This document shows positions 25,119-33,810 of a stretch of DNA of 64,000 nucleotides, one piece after another. The DNA is from Leptospira_A sp046736045. Lineage in GTDB: Bacteria > Spirochaetota > Leptospiria > Leptospirales > Leptospiraceae. The stretch spans positions 1,984,001 to 2,048,000 of the forward strand of contig NZ_CP177134.1 of NCBI RefSeq assembly GCF_046736045.1. Reading direction: 5' to 3'. The notes beneath the pieces were generated by a model. That model was not told the DNA's origin. It saw nothing but the letters and a program-made list of their open reading frames with translations, and did no database searches. The stretch's first letter is position 1. Each line of letters begins with the position of its first letter. Made by a program: the position numbers and the translations under genes.

Positions 25119-26485
25119 TAGGCATTCTTCTTATCTTCCTTTTGGTCTTTATCAACGGGTTTTTTGTAGCTTCCGAATTTGCCATGGTTTCCCTTCGCCC
25201 TTCGCGCTTGGAAGAATTGGTAAAAGAAAATCGTTCCATGGCTCTTTTGACCAAAAAAGCGGTCGGAAAAATCAATGATATGTTGTCCGTGTGCCAAGTT
25301 GGCATAACAATTGCTAGCTTGCTTCTCGGTTGGCTGGGCGAAGAATATTTTGCGAGGATTGTAGCCGGGATTTTCAGTCTGTTTTCCATACCAGCGGAGC
25401 CGGTCACCATTCATAGTATTTCCGTCGGAGTTGCTTTCACTTTGATCACTCTCTTTCATGTGATTTTGGGAGAGCTGGTTCCCAAATCAATTGCGATACA
25501 AAACACCGAAGCGGTTGCTTTGGGAGTTTCGGCACCGATGTGGTTGTTCTATTATTTGTTTTTCCCTGTAACATTTGTTATGAACCGAATTGCGGGAGGA
25601 GTGCTTACTATGTTCCGACTCCAGCAAACAGGTGATAAATACGTTCATTCTCCGGAAGAGTTGATGATCATCATCGAAGAGCAAAGGAAAAGCGGGCGCA
25701 TTGATAATGAAGAAATGCGCCTGATCCAAAAAACTTTTGATTTTTCGGAACATACTGCTAAGGATGTCATGACTCATCGTCTTTCCATCGTAGGTATCTC
25801 GCAAGACTCCACGATTGATAAGATTCTTCCTTTAATCGCAGAGCACAGTTTTTCCAGATATCCGATTTACGACGGAACTCTTGATAAGATAACAGGCATT
25901 ATTCATGTTCAGAAATACCTGAAGTGGCAGGCAGATCACACTACCAGCAAAGGCAAAAAAGAAAAGATAACAGCTATTATGGAAAAAGATTTTGCCGTGG
26001 TTCCCGAATCCATGTCGATCGAAAGAGTGATGTCCAAACTTCGGGAAAAGAAACAACATATGGCAATCGTAATTGATGAATATGGCGGTGTTGCCGGATT
26101 ATTGACATTGGAAGATATCATTGAAGAATTTTTCGGTGAAATCCGGGATGAAACGGACACTGATGAAAAAGACACGCCTGCCGTTACTAAAAAATCCAAA
26201 ACCATCCTGATCGATGGAGAAACCGAAATCGATAGTCTGGCGGGTATTCTGGAAGGTGAAGAGCCTGCGGATATGGAAGAAGTCAGAACCATTGCAGGAT
26301 ACTTTCTCGAAAAAAACGAAGATATGCCGAAAGAGGGAAGTTCCGTCCGAATCAAAAAAGGAATCCTGAAAGTAAAAAAAATGGAAGGAAACAAAATCGT
26401 ATCCATTCTTTTTACACCTAAGGGAGATTTTGCGGATGAATCCGATTCCGAATCCGAAAAGGAATTGGCCGGCGAGGATAGATAA
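25109..26485 (+). CDS. CNNM/CorC-family transport protein (hemolysin-like, DUF21-CBS)
   Basis: 458 residues. The N-terminal DUF21 membrane domain (about 1-190, several hydrophobic helices, MELIGILLIFLLVFINGFFV and VGITIASLLLGWLGEEYF) is followed by two CBS motifs (about 210-335, VMTHRLSIVGISQDSTIDK and VIDEYGGVAGLLTLEDIIEEFFGEI) and a CorC/HlyC C-terminal domain to residue 430. Family members act in magnesium or cobalt efflux; the older name hemolysin rests on weak evidence. The coaC start is 3 bp after its stop, so they share a transcript. No strong ribosome site is visible before ATG. Confidence 0.92.
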   Translation: MELIGILLIFLLVFINGFFVASEFAMVSLRPSRLEELVKENRSMALLTKKAVGKINDMLSVCQVGITIASLLLGWLGEEYFARIVAGIFSLFSIPAEPVTIHSISVGVAFTLITLFHVILGELVPKSIAIQNTEAVALGVSAPMWLFYYLFFPVTFVMNRIAGGVLTMFRLQQTGDKYVHSPEELMIIIEEQRKSGRIDNEEMRLIQKTFDFSEHTAKDVMTHRLSIVGISQDSTIDKILPLIAEHSFSRYPIYDGTLDKITGIIHVQKYLKWQADHTTSKGKKEKITAIMEKDFAVVPESMSIERVMSKLREKKQHMAIVIDEYGGVAGLLTLEDIIEEFFGEIRDETDTDEKDTPAVTKKSKTILIDGETEIDSLAGILEGEEPADMEEVRTIAGYFLEKNEDMPKEGSSVRIKKGILKVKKMEGNKIVSILFTPKGDFADESDSESEKELAGEDR

Positions 26486-26487
26486 TT

Positions 26488-27021
26488 TTGAGCACAAAAG
26501 AAATCGTAATCGCTGTTTCAGGTTCCATTGCGGCTTATAAAGCCTGTGAGTTGGTTCGCAATCTAACCAAAAAAGGTTTTCCCGTGCGGGTGATTATGAC
26601 TGAAAATGCAACGCATTTTGTAGGAAAGATCACCTTTGAAGCGTTAACTGGCAAGCCCGTGAGAATCAACGAATTTGATACGGGAATGGCGCATATTGAA
26701 ATCAAAAATCTGGCATCGGTTTTTGCTGTTGTTCCCGCTTCCGCAAATACGATCGGAAAGATGGCCAACGGTATCGCTGACGATTTGGTAACATCCACTT
26801 ATCTTGCGGCAACCTGTCCCATCTTGGTTGCTCCTTCCATGAATCCCGGAATGTATCTTCATAAAGCTGTACAACGAAATTTATCCCTTCTCGAAAAAGA
26901 TGGAGTTCATATCGTATCTCCGGACAAAGGTATCGTAGTTTGCGGGGACGAAGGTTACGGAAAATTGGCAACCGTCGAATCCATAGAAGAAAAAATCATA
27001 GAACTTCATTCTAAAATATAA
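26488..27021 (+). CDS. coaC: Phosphopantothenoylcysteine decarboxylase (CoaC domain as separate gene)
   Basis: 177 residues, start TTG, 3 bp after the CNNM gene. It decarboxylates 4'-phosphopantothenoylcysteine in coenzyme A synthesis using FMN. Shown by the N-terminal IAVSGSIAAYKACELVRNL, the catalytic-His context FDTGMAHIEI, the PSMNPGMY substrate motif, and CGDEGYGKL near the end. In most bacteria CoaC and CoaB are fused as CoaBC (Dfp). Here CoaC ends with TAA and the CoaB frame begins 24 bp later, so the enzymes are two proteins. Confidence 0.9.
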   Translation: MSTKEIVIAVSGSIAAYKACELVRNLTKKGFPVRVIMTENATHFVGKITFEALTGKPVRINEFDTGMAHIEIKNLASVFAVVPASANTIGKMANGIADDLVTSTYLAATCPILVAPSMNPGMYLHKAVQRNLSLLEKDGVHIVSPDKGIVVCGDEGYGKLATVESIEEKIIELHSKI

Positions 27022-27045
27022 AACTTTTTCAGCACTCTCCTTTTT

Positions 27046-27723
27046 ATGAATCCTAAATACAAAAAAATCATAATCACTTCCGGTCCCACAAGGGAATGGA
27101 TTGATCCGGTTCGTTATATCTCCAATGCCTCTTCCGGCAAAATGGGATTCCATCTTGCAAAAGCTTTTATATCACATAATCTGGATGTGGTGTACATTCA
27201 TGGAAATACTTTAGAAAAGTATGCCTATGTTGACGGCGCACAAAAGATCATCTCGGTCGAAACCACCATTCAGTTGAGAGATGCGGTACTTGCAGAGATG
27301 GAAGAGGATTCCTTATTGGTTATGGCAGCGGCACCTGCGGATTTTCGTCCTATTATGACCGCCGAACACAAGATAAAGAAAGACAATCGGGAAGGCGCAA
27401 AAAAAGGATTATTGCTCGAATTGGAAGAAAATCCTGATATCTTGCAACAAGTCTCGTCCTTTGTCAAAGAGAAGGGTTGGAAGAATGCGGTTCGTATCGG
27501 CTTTGCTGCGGAAACCAGAGATCTCGAAAAATACGCCAAAGAGAAATTGGAAAAAAAAGGAATCGATTGGATCGTTGGAAATTATGTGAGTCAGACGGAA
27601 GGCTTTGGTGAAAAAGATTCGTCTGTTCGCATATACAACCGTTCGGGGGTAGTAAGGGAAATCGGGCCCTTGCCGAAAGAAACAATCGCAAAAGAATTGG
27701 TCGGATTTCTAATGTCCTTGTGA
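27046..27723 (+). CDS. coaB: Phosphopantothenate-cysteine ligase (CoaB domain as separate gene)
   Basis: 225 residues. It joins cysteine to phosphopantothenate, normally using CTP. It starts IITSGPTREWIDPVRYISNASSGKMG, the nucleotide-binding block of CoaB, and shows AAAPADFRP and IGFAAETRDLE, the typical conserved motifs, then WIVGNYVS. It follows coaC with a 24-bp gap and works on the step just before it. The end overlaps the DUF486 gene on the other strand by 15 bp. Confidence 0.92.
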   Translation: MNPKYKKIIITSGPTREWIDPVRYISNASSGKMGFHLAKAFISHNLDVVYIHGNTLEKYAYVDGAQKIISVETTIQLRDAVLAEMEEDSLLVMAAAPADFRPIMTAEHKIKKDNREGAKKGLLLELEENPDILQQVSSFVKEKGWKNAVRIGFAAETRDLEKYAKEKLEKKGIDWIVGNYVSQTEGFGEKDSSVRIYNRSGVVREIGPLPKETIAKELVGFLMSL

Positions 27724-28065
27724 TCCTTTTCCGAACGCGAATGCAAAATAACCTGCAAGCAAAATCAATCCGAAACTTACTATATAATTCCATTTGATTT
27801 TTTCGCCCAATACGAATGTCGCAAAACAAATAAATACGATGATCGTTATGATTTCCTGAAGGATTTTCAATTGGAATCCTTCCCATTTGTATTGAGTATA
27901 ACCGATACGATTGGCAGGAACCATCAACATGTATTCGAAAAAAGCAATCCCCCAGGAAAATAAGATCACGTAGAAAACAGCATTGGATTTTGCATATTTT
28001 AAGTGGCCGTACCAGGCAAATGTCATAAAGACATTGGACAAAAACAAAAGTAGGACAGTGATCAT
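27709..28065 (-). CDS. DUF486 family small membrane protein (DMT-like)
   Basis: 118 residues with four hydrophobic helices. MTFAWYGHLKY and the C-terminal WNYIVSFGLILLAGYFAF match the DUF486 family, a half-size relative of the drug/metabolite transporters. Substrate unknown; such half-size proteins usually work as dimers. Convergent with coaB, overlapping it by 15 bp. The sirtuin gene on the same strand ends 17 bp upstream of its start, so they are likely co-transcribed. Confidence 0.85.
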   Translation of the reverse strand: MITVLLLFLSNVFMTFAWYGHLKYAKSNAVFYVILFSWGIAFFEYMLMVPANRIGYTQYKWEGFQLKILQEIITIIVFICFATFVLGEKIKWNYIVSFGLILLAGYFAFAFGKGSQGH

Positions 28066-28082
28066 ATAAAAGTCATTTCATT

Positions 28083-28781
28083 CTATTTGTAAATTTCATC
28101 CAGTAATTTTGGTAAAATTTCTCCCGATTTGCCCTGGAGGGAATAATCGACCAGTTCGCTTAAAGAGGTTCGCTCAGGGTTGATCTCAATGCTGAAAGCT
28201 CCTTTGCGAATTCCTTCTTTCGCCATGTCTGCCGGAACGGAAACATTAGCACTGGTTCCGACGATAAGAATCAAATCGGAAGAGGAAATAGTTTCAAAAC
28301 AAGATGCAATTAAATCCTGATCGTAACTTTCACCAAACCAAAGTATATGCGGTCTGAGTTTGGAAAAACATAGAGAACAGGAAACTTCTCTTGGCTTTTC
28401 GGGATCAATTTCGGATAAGTTTCCGCAATTCAAACATCTGGCTTTAAAGATATTTCCATGGATTTGAAGTAGGTTTTTGGATCCTGCTCTCGGGTGCAAT
28501 CCGTCTACATTCTGAGTGATCAGGGTAAACCCGGGAACGATGGTCTCCCATTTTGCAAGTGTTATATGGCCCTGGTTCGGTTGGGCTTCCGCGCAAATTT
28601 TTCTTCTCCAGTCATACCATTCCCAAACAAGATCGGGGTCCTTGGCGAATGCTTGCGGAGTTGCCAGATCTTCGGCTCTATAATTTTTCCATAAACCTCC
28701 TTCTCCCCTGAATGTAGGAATTCCGCTCTCGCTGGAAATTCCTGCTCCTGTGATTGCAGTAATTTTTTTGGCTTGTTTCAT
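28083..28781 (-). CDS. cobB: NAD-dependent protein deacylase (sirtuin, CobB type)
   Basis: 232 residues from the ATG at 28781, chosen because the sirtuin fold starts at once with KKITAITGAGISSESGIPTFR. A longer open frame to 29111 runs through the divergent BioF-like gene and is not real; ATG 28820 is another possibility. TQNVDGLHPRAGS contains the catalytic His region. The zinc site is two pairs, CLNCGN and CSLCFS. HILWFGESYD and GTSANVSVPAD complete the NAD-binding motifs. It removes acyl groups from lysines using NAD. Probably transcribed with the DUF486 gene. Confidence 0.92.
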   Translation of the reverse strand: MKQAKKITAITGAGISSESGIPTFRGEGGLWKNYRAEDLATPQAFAKDPDLVWEWYDWRRKICAEAQPNQGHITLAKWETIVPGFTLITQNVDGLHPRAGSKNLLQIHGNIFKARCLNCGNLSEIDPEKPREVSCSLCFSKLRPHILWFGESYDQDLIASCFETISSSDLILIVGTSANVSVPADMAKEGIRKGAFSIEINPERTSLSELVDYSLQGKSGEILPKLLDEIYK

Positions 28782-28895
28782 CCGGGAAAGATCGTTTGCG
28801 GAAAATGGAAAAGAATACATATGAAAAGAGAAGATTTCATCTGATCCGAGAAAAAGAAATCGGAAAAAAAACCAAGCTCGGGAATTTAGTAAACT

Positions 28896-30056
28896 ATGAG
28901 CGATCATTGGAAACAAATTGAAAAAGAGATGGAATCGATTCGTGCCAAAAATCTTTACAGACAATGTAAGGTAACAACAGGGATTGATTTTTGTTCCAAT
29001 GACTATTTGGGGCTCTCCAAACATCCTGAACTTGCACTTGCCTTTAAGAACGCGCTGGAAAATGAAACAGTCGGTTCGACTGCCGCCCGTTTGGTGCGAG
29101 GTCACAGACAAATCATGGAAGATTGGGAAAACGAATTTTCTTTATTCGTCTCATCCGAGGCTAGCTTAACAGTTGCAAACGGGTTTGTTGCCAACTTCGG
29201 CTTGATTGATACGATTTCCGATTCCCGTACGATGATTTTTACGGATCGTTTGAATCACGCATCCATTTTGGATGGGATTCGTATTTCAGGGGCCATCAAA
29301 AAATATTATAATCATTTGGACTTGGATCATCTGGAAGAACAGCTTGAAAGAGCAATTGTCGGCGAAGATACCAAATCGAAAAAGAAAATCATCGTATCAG
29401 AATCACTTTTTAGTATGGATGGTGATAAACCAAACTTACAAAGATTAGTTGCTCTGAAGAAAAAGTACAATACCGTTCTGGTTTTGGATGAAGCACATTC
29501 GTTTGGGGTTTTCGGTGAGAAAGGAAGAGGGATGGCATTTGCCGATTTGAGCCGGGAAGAAATTGAATCCATTGATTATCGGATTTATACTTTAGGAAAG
29601 TCGCTTGGTTTGGAAGGCGGGATTATCGCTACTACGAAACTTGGCCGGGATCATTTGGTAAATCGGATGAGATCTTTTATATTTAGTACCGCTTCCATGC
29701 CGGCCATTTATGCAGCTGCTATAAAATCTTTGAGTCTACTTCGTAATATGGGTCAAGAAAGAATTCATTTACTCCATATAGCAGATATTCTGCGAATGGG
29801 TCTTGTCGAACATGGATTTGCGGTCGCTCCTACGATTTCCCATATTATACCTATTTTGATGGATTCCGAAGAACAGGCATTATACTATTCTGCTGAGTTG
29901 CAAAAAGAAGGATTGGACGTTCGTGCGATCCGGCCGCCTACCGTTCCCACTCCCCGGTTGCGTGTGAGTTTGAACGCTACGATTCAGGAAAGTGATATTA
30001 GGAATTTACTTGCGAATCTGATTCGGATTCGGGAAGGCAAAAAGGCGAACTTTTAA
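28896..30056 (+). CDS. bioF: 8-amino-7-oxononanoate synthase family enzyme (BioF-like)
   Basis: 386 residues of the alpha-oxoamine synthase family, PLP-dependent enzymes that condense an amino acid with an acyl-CoA or acyl-ACP and release CO2. FCSNDYLGLSKHPEL, GSTAARLVRGHR, DEAHSFGVFGEKGRG and the PLP lysine in YTLGKSLGLEGG are typical. The ending AIRPPTVPTPRLRVSLNA is the BioF pattern, so biotin synthesis is the most likely role. No other bio gene is in the window; a related oxoamine synthase role is possible. Divergent from the sirtuin gene. Confidence 0.85.
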   Translation: MSDHWKQIEKEMESIRAKNLYRQCKVTTGIDFCSNDYLGLSKHPELALAFKNALENETVGSTAARLVRGHRQIMEDWENEFSLFVSSEASLTVANGFVANFGLIDTISDSRTMIFTDRLNHASILDGIRISGAIKKYYNHLDLDHLEEQLERAIVGEDTKSKKKIIVSESLFSMDGDKPNLQRLVALKKKYNTVLVLDEAHSFGVFGEKGRGMAFADLSREEIESIDYRIYTLGKSLGLEGGIIATTKLGRDHLVNRMRSFIFSTASMPAIYAAAIKSLSLLRNMGQERIHLLHIADILRMGLVEHGFAVAPTISHIIPILMDSEEQALYYSAELQKEGLDVRAIRPPTVPTPRLRVSLNATIQESDIRNLLANLIRIREGKKANF

Positions 30057-30101
30057 AAAGAATTTTTTGGAGATTTGAAATCGGACTGGCGGGATTGAGG
30101 A

Positions 30102-30189
30102 ATTTATGTTAGGCGGTTGGTTGCAGCCCACGAGCCACACTCCCCGCCCTAGAAGAGGGTGGGGGAAACCCATCGTTATGCGACATAAT
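30102..30189 (+). repeat. Intergenic repeat unit A, downstream of ccmH
   Basis: This stretch shares ATTTATGTTAGGCGG and an identical 18-bp core GCAGCCCACGAGCCACAC (30123-30140) with the stretch at 33660-33801 on the same strand. Both continue with a C-rich run, then a GGGGG run, and end with the octamer ATTATGTC (here on the complementary strand at 30182-30189). It has no credible coding frame and lies between bioF and ccmH. Confidence 0.7.
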
Positions 30190-30201
30190 CTCCTGCCTTC
30201 T

Positions 30202-30888
30202 TTAACTTTCCGAATTCTCCCAACCTTTGATTTTCCGGCTGATTTCTTCAGTAGTCAAATTTGCAGTTTTGCCCGGAGTTTCTTTTTTTATACCCCGACC
30301 GAATTTTGTGAAATAAAAATAAATCAGTCCCAGTCCAAGAACACCTAATCCGAATAATGTGAAATTGATCCAAGTGCTGTCCGGGGTTGCCAAGATATTC
30401 GGGCCAAATCCGTAAACAAGAGAATCGACCATACCCTGGTTTCCATTTTCAACAAAATGTTTTACAACGGAATCGGTAAGGATGGCTTCACCGAATCCGT
30501 TTTGCATTTTAGTTACGATTTCTTCGGAACTCATTCCTTCCCGAATTCGATTTTCGATAAAGGACTTGAGGTAACTGGACGCAGAACACATATTAAACGA
30601 GCATGCCTGAATGGGAAGACTTGGCAAACAAATGCATCGTATCCGTTCCGTCGCTTCATGAAATGCCTTGATTTGTGCGGGTTCTTTCAAATTAGTAGTT
30701 GTTTTTTGTGCGAGTAAGCCACCGGAAAATATGCTCGCAAGAACAAACAGAAACAAGGCGATAAAAGTATTGTGAATCGTTCTCATCCCGCGAAAGGGAT
30801 AAAAGCGGAAATCCTGCGGAGCAGATTGGAGCGGATAGCCCGACCCCGAAGGGGATTCGCCCATATTAACGGAAGTAAGTTGGTTCAT
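30202..30888 (-). CDS. ccmH: CcmH-like cytochrome c maturation protein with CxC motif
   Basis: 228 residues from ATG 30888, directly after the ccmF stop; ATG 30786 (MRTIHNTF) would start right at the signal segment and may be the true start. A hydrophobic segment at about 40-60 and another at about 165-185 flank a helical domain (SFIENRIREGMSSEEIVTKMQNGFGEAIL) typical of CcmH/NrfF. In known CcmH the active site is LRCxxC. Here it is IRCICLP, so C-x-C (Cys85, Cys87), with two more cysteines at 96 and 101. CcmH reduces the apocytochrome CxxCH thiols for heme attachment; whether the altered site does so is unknown. Last gene of the ccmE-ccmF-ccmH operon. Confidence 0.8.
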   Translation of the reverse strand: MNQLTSVNMGESPSGSGYPLQSAPQDFRFYPFRGMRTIHNTFIALFLFVLASIFSGGLLAQKTTTNLKEPAQIKAFHEATERIRCICLPSLPIQACSFNMCSASSYLKSFIENRIREGMSSEEIVTKMQNGFGEAILTDSVVKHFVENGNQGMVDSLVYGFGPNILATPDSTWINFTLFGLGVLGLGLIYFYFTKFGRGIKKETPGKTANLTTEEISRKIKGWENSES

Positions 30889-33096
30889 TTATGATGCCAG
30901 TTCCTTTTTTTTGGATTTTCTTTCTCCTATGGGCAATAGAAGAAAAATTCCTGTCAGGAAATACAACAAAGAACCGATCCAAATCAATTTGACAAGAGGG
31001 TTGATCCAGATTTCCAGATTGGCAACGATCTCTTTCGGAAATTGCAGATAAAGAGCCAGCTTTTCGTTTTGAGAGGCACCTGTGAAATAATAATTCATAA
31101 ATAGAAGAGGCAAGTCTGGGTTTTCCGAACTCATATCCGCCTTTTCGATAGCACCTAACTGTATGTAAAAGTCTTCCTTGGGTAAAGAAAGGATGGCGGG
31201 TTCGCTTGTAGGAATATGAGTTTCGAAATCTCCTGTTAGGTGAGAGATCTGAGGATAGAACCTTCTTTCCGTCACGAGATCAGCTTCCTTATTTGTTCCT
31301 CTGTATATGCTAAATGTTCCTTCCTGGGAAACGATTACGTTCTGAATGTTCGGTTTGTCATCATTGTCGGATACCATCACCGGTTTGATCTTTAAAGTGG
31401 AAGCTTCGATTTGATAGCCCGAGATCACACTTTTATCGATGGAAGTATATACTACTTCCGGGGATGTGGGAGGGGACAACTGATAATAAAATTTGACAGA
31501 GGTATTTTGTTTGAATGCATTCCCCGCATAACCGATAAAAATGAGAACCAGTGAAAAATGAACCAGATATCCGCCATACCGACGTTTGTTTTTGATGAGT
31601 AGGTTGAATGCGCTGAGCGGATAGGATTCTTCGGGATTCTGTTCTTTGCGGGCTTTGATCCCTCTGTAATATTCCTGAAAGATGCCTGCGATTGTGAATA
31701 TTCCGATTCCTACCGTTAATACGGAATAAACTTCACTCAAAAGATCTCCGTATTCCGAATCTCCGCGTGTGAAGTTTTGGGAATAAAACAAAATGTAAAG
31801 ACCGGCACCCAATATTCCGGCTAAGAAAGGTTTGAGTAAGGTTGCCAAAAATACGGAACCTGCACCTTTCCTCCAGGCAAGTAAAGGTGCCGAACCCATC
31901 AGAAGCAATAGAAAGATTCCGGCAGGTACTCCCCAGGAATTGAACCAAGGTGCCTTGAATTCCTTTCCGTAAAGAAGAGGTGAAAATACTCCGAGTAGTA
32001 TGGCAGCTGTGGAAAGGACGAGCAGGAAATTGTTCAATAAAAAGCTGCCTTCTTTCGAGGTAATGGCTTCCAGATTTCTTTCCGGTACCAGGTCTTTTCT
32101 TCTGTAAATGACAAAGCCTATAAAAAAAACAAAGCTTGCTATAATATAACAAATGAAAGGTGTTCCGATCGTTGATTTGGAAAAACTATGAGGCCCTTCC
32201 AGAACTCCCGAACGTGTGATCCAGGTTCCGAGCAAACTGAAATGGAATGCCAGGATCACCAAAATCATATTCCAAAACTTTAACATTCCTCTTCTTTCCT
32301 GAATGACGACGGAATGCACAAAGGCACTTGTCAGAAGCCAAGGCATTAGAGATGCATTTTCCACGGGATCCCATGCCCAGTATCCGCCCCAACCTAACTC
32401 TTCATAGGCCCATTTCGATCCCAGAAGGATTCCCGTTCCTAAAAAGAACCAGGAGAACAAAGTCCATTTGCGGATGAACTTCATCCAGTCTTCCGAAAGT
32501 TGACCTGATACAAGTGCCGACATGGCAATCGCGAAAGGAATCGAAATACTCACATAACCGATGTAAAGTATCGGAGGATGAATGATCATCGCCCAATGTT
32601 GCAAAAGAGGATTGAGTCCTCTTCCTGCGGCGGCCTCCGGACTGAATTCGCGGAAAGGTTGTGCATCTGCGTAAAATACCGCTAAAAAAGAAAAAAATCC
32701 GGATAAAACGGCAAGGATTAAGTTCATTACCGGAATTCTGTCTTGTATGGATTTGCGGGTTTGCCATAACACAGTAAAGGTGAATATATTTAAAATCAGG
32801 TTCCAGAATAAAAGTGATCCTGAGGAGCCGGACCAAATGGCAGTCATTTTATAGAACAAAGGAAGGTGTTCGCTTGAATGCATTACCACATAATAATTGC
32901 TATAATCGGATCTTACCAGCTGGGTCAGTAATACTAAAAAAGTAAGAATGATGACCGCCGGATTTGTCATGAGAGTAAGACGACCGAGTTCGGTTGCCTT
33001 GCGGTCTTTTGCATAAATTCCGTAAGCGGTTTGTATGAGTGAAAAAATTAGAATGGCGAGAGAGGATGCAAGAAGAATGGTTCCTAAATTGTTCAT
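30889..33096 (-). CDS. ccmF: CcmF cytochrome c heme lyase subunit
   Basis: 735 residues with about 14 membrane segments. The WWD domain WGGYWAWDPVENASLMPWL is plain, and conserved His residues flank it in the order seen in CcmF. An extended periplasmic part (about 545-690) precedes a last helix. CcmF receives heme from CcmE and, with CcmH, joins it to apocytochrome c. Stop of ccmE and start of ccmF overlap by 4 bp, and ccmH starts directly after the ccmF stop, so the three form one operon. ccmA, ccmB and ccmC are not in the window. Confidence 0.93.
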   Translation of the reverse strand: MNNLGTILLASSLAILIFSLIQTAYGIYAKDRKATELGRLTLMTNPAVIILTFLVLLTQLVRSDYSNYYVVMHSSEHLPLFYKMTAIWSGSSGSLLFWNLILNIFTFTVLWQTRKSIQDRIPVMNLILAVLSGFFSFLAVFYADAQPFREFSPEAAAGRGLNPLLQHWAMIIHPPILYIGYVSISIPFAIAMSALVSGQLSEDWMKFIRKWTLFSWFFLGTGILLGSKWAYEELGWGGYWAWDPVENASLMPWLLTSAFVHSVVIQERRGMLKFWNMILVILAFHFSLLGTWITRSGVLEGPHSFSKSTIGTPFICYIIASFVFFIGFVIYRRKDLVPERNLEAITSKEGSFLLNNFLLVLSTAAILLGVFSPLLYGKEFKAPWFNSWGVPAGIFLLLLMGSAPLLAWRKGAGSVFLATLLKPFLAGILGAGLYILFYSQNFTRGDSEYGDLLSEVYSVLTVGIGIFTIAGIFQEYYRGIKARKEQNPEESYPLSAFNLLIKNKRRYGGYLVHFSLVLIFIGYAGNAFKQNTSVKFYYQLSPPTSPEVVYTSIDKSVISGYQIEASTLKIKPVMVSDNDDKPNIQNVIVSQEGTFSIYRGTNKEADLVTERRFYPQISHLTGDFETHIPTSEPAILSLPKEDFYIQLGAIEKADMSSENPDLPLLFMNYYFTGASQNEKLALYLQFPKEIVANLEIWINPLVKLIWIGSLLYFLTGIFLLLPIGERKSKKKELAS

Positions 33097-33485
33097 TTTT
33101 CTTCCGCATAACCTGCTTCATATTTGGAAGCGCATTTTGCTTCCACATGACTTGCAACTAATACTCCTTTATCGAGCTTTCCGTCCACCCGAGCCCGAGC
33201 TCCTTCTTTGAATGCATCGGGAAGTAGGGTAGCTCCCGTAAAATAAACAGGAACCGTCAAATCATTCAGTTCTAATGTGAATTTTGCTTTTTTGCCTTCC
33301 CGGATGAGACTACCCGCTTTTACAAAACCGCGAACCCGTAAGTTTTGGTCATGATAATGGGCTTGGTTTGCTGCCAGTTCCGAAGCATCTAAAAGTAAAA
33401 AGGATGTTTCTTTGGAAGAAAAAAAAGCGATTCCGGAAAGGGAGAGGCCAATTAGGACAAGGAGTGTGATAAATTTTTTGTTCAT
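33093..33485 (-). CDS. ccmE: CcmE heme chaperone, CxxxY variant
   Basis: 130 residues: one N-terminal membrane anchor (LVLIGLSLSGIAFF) and an OB-fold domain (LRVRGFVKAGSL to VARVDGKL). Ordinary CcmE binds heme covalently through His in HxxxY. Here the position reads CASKY, Cys118 to Tyr122, the CxxxY variant known from Desulfovibrio and archaea (System I*). It carries heme from CcmC/CcmD to CcmF. First gene of the ccmE-F-H operon, whose promoter should lie in the 325-bp gap that also holds repeat unit B. System I* was described as lacking CcmH, yet a CcmH-like gene is present here. Confidence 0.85.
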   Translation of the reverse strand: MNKKFITLLVLIGLSLSGIAFFSSKETSFLLLDASELAANQAHYHDQNLRVRGFVKAGSLIREGKKAKFTLELNDLTVPVYFTGATLLPDAFKEGARARVDGKLDKGVLVASHVEAKCASKYEAGYAEEK

Positions 33486-33659
33486 AACGATTCATTAGAC
33501 TTATGTGAGGAAGTCTTCTTTCAGGCTCGCAGAAACTAAGGAAGGAGTCAAGTCGAACGAACGGGGCATTTTTAAGAAACTAGGGAAGTTTTTGTCAAAA
33601 AGGCGAACTTTTTGGAAGAAAAATCGGAAGGAACGGGTTCTTGGTTGGCGGGAAGGGAA

Positions 33660-33801
33660 ATTTGTGTTAGGTGGAAGTCGGCAGCCCACGAGCCACACCC
33701 CCCAACCAAGATCAGCTTCGCTGATGATCCTTCGGATACTTCTCGCTTCTATTGGCGCTCGAAGGGGCGGGGGTTTTTAGTATCGCCCGGCAAATTATGT
33801 C
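33660..33801 (+). repeat. Intergenic repeat unit B, upstream of ccmE
   Basis: Same orientation as unit A: ATTTGTGTTAGGTGG and then GCAGCCCACGAGCCACAC at 33681-33698. About 50 bp longer than A because of an insert with GCTTCGCT and CCTTCGGAT motifs, then GGGGCGGGGG and ATTATGTC at 33794-33801. The gap 33486-33810 between ccmE and the DUF218 gene holds no convincing gene. Units A and B flank ccmE-ccmF-ccmH as direct repeats about 3.5 kb apart. Confidence 0.7.
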
Positions 33802-33810
33802 ACATCCACT

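Noticed and set aside
27019..27046. coaC/coaB as a frameshifted coaBC pseudogene
   Set aside because: coaC ends at an in-frame TAA and coaB has its own ATG with full-length motifs in both, so the split looks natural.
28782..29111. Long N-terminal extension of the sirtuin open frame
   Set aside because: It overlaps the divergent BioF-like gene, and the sirtuin fold starts at 28781 right after an ATG.
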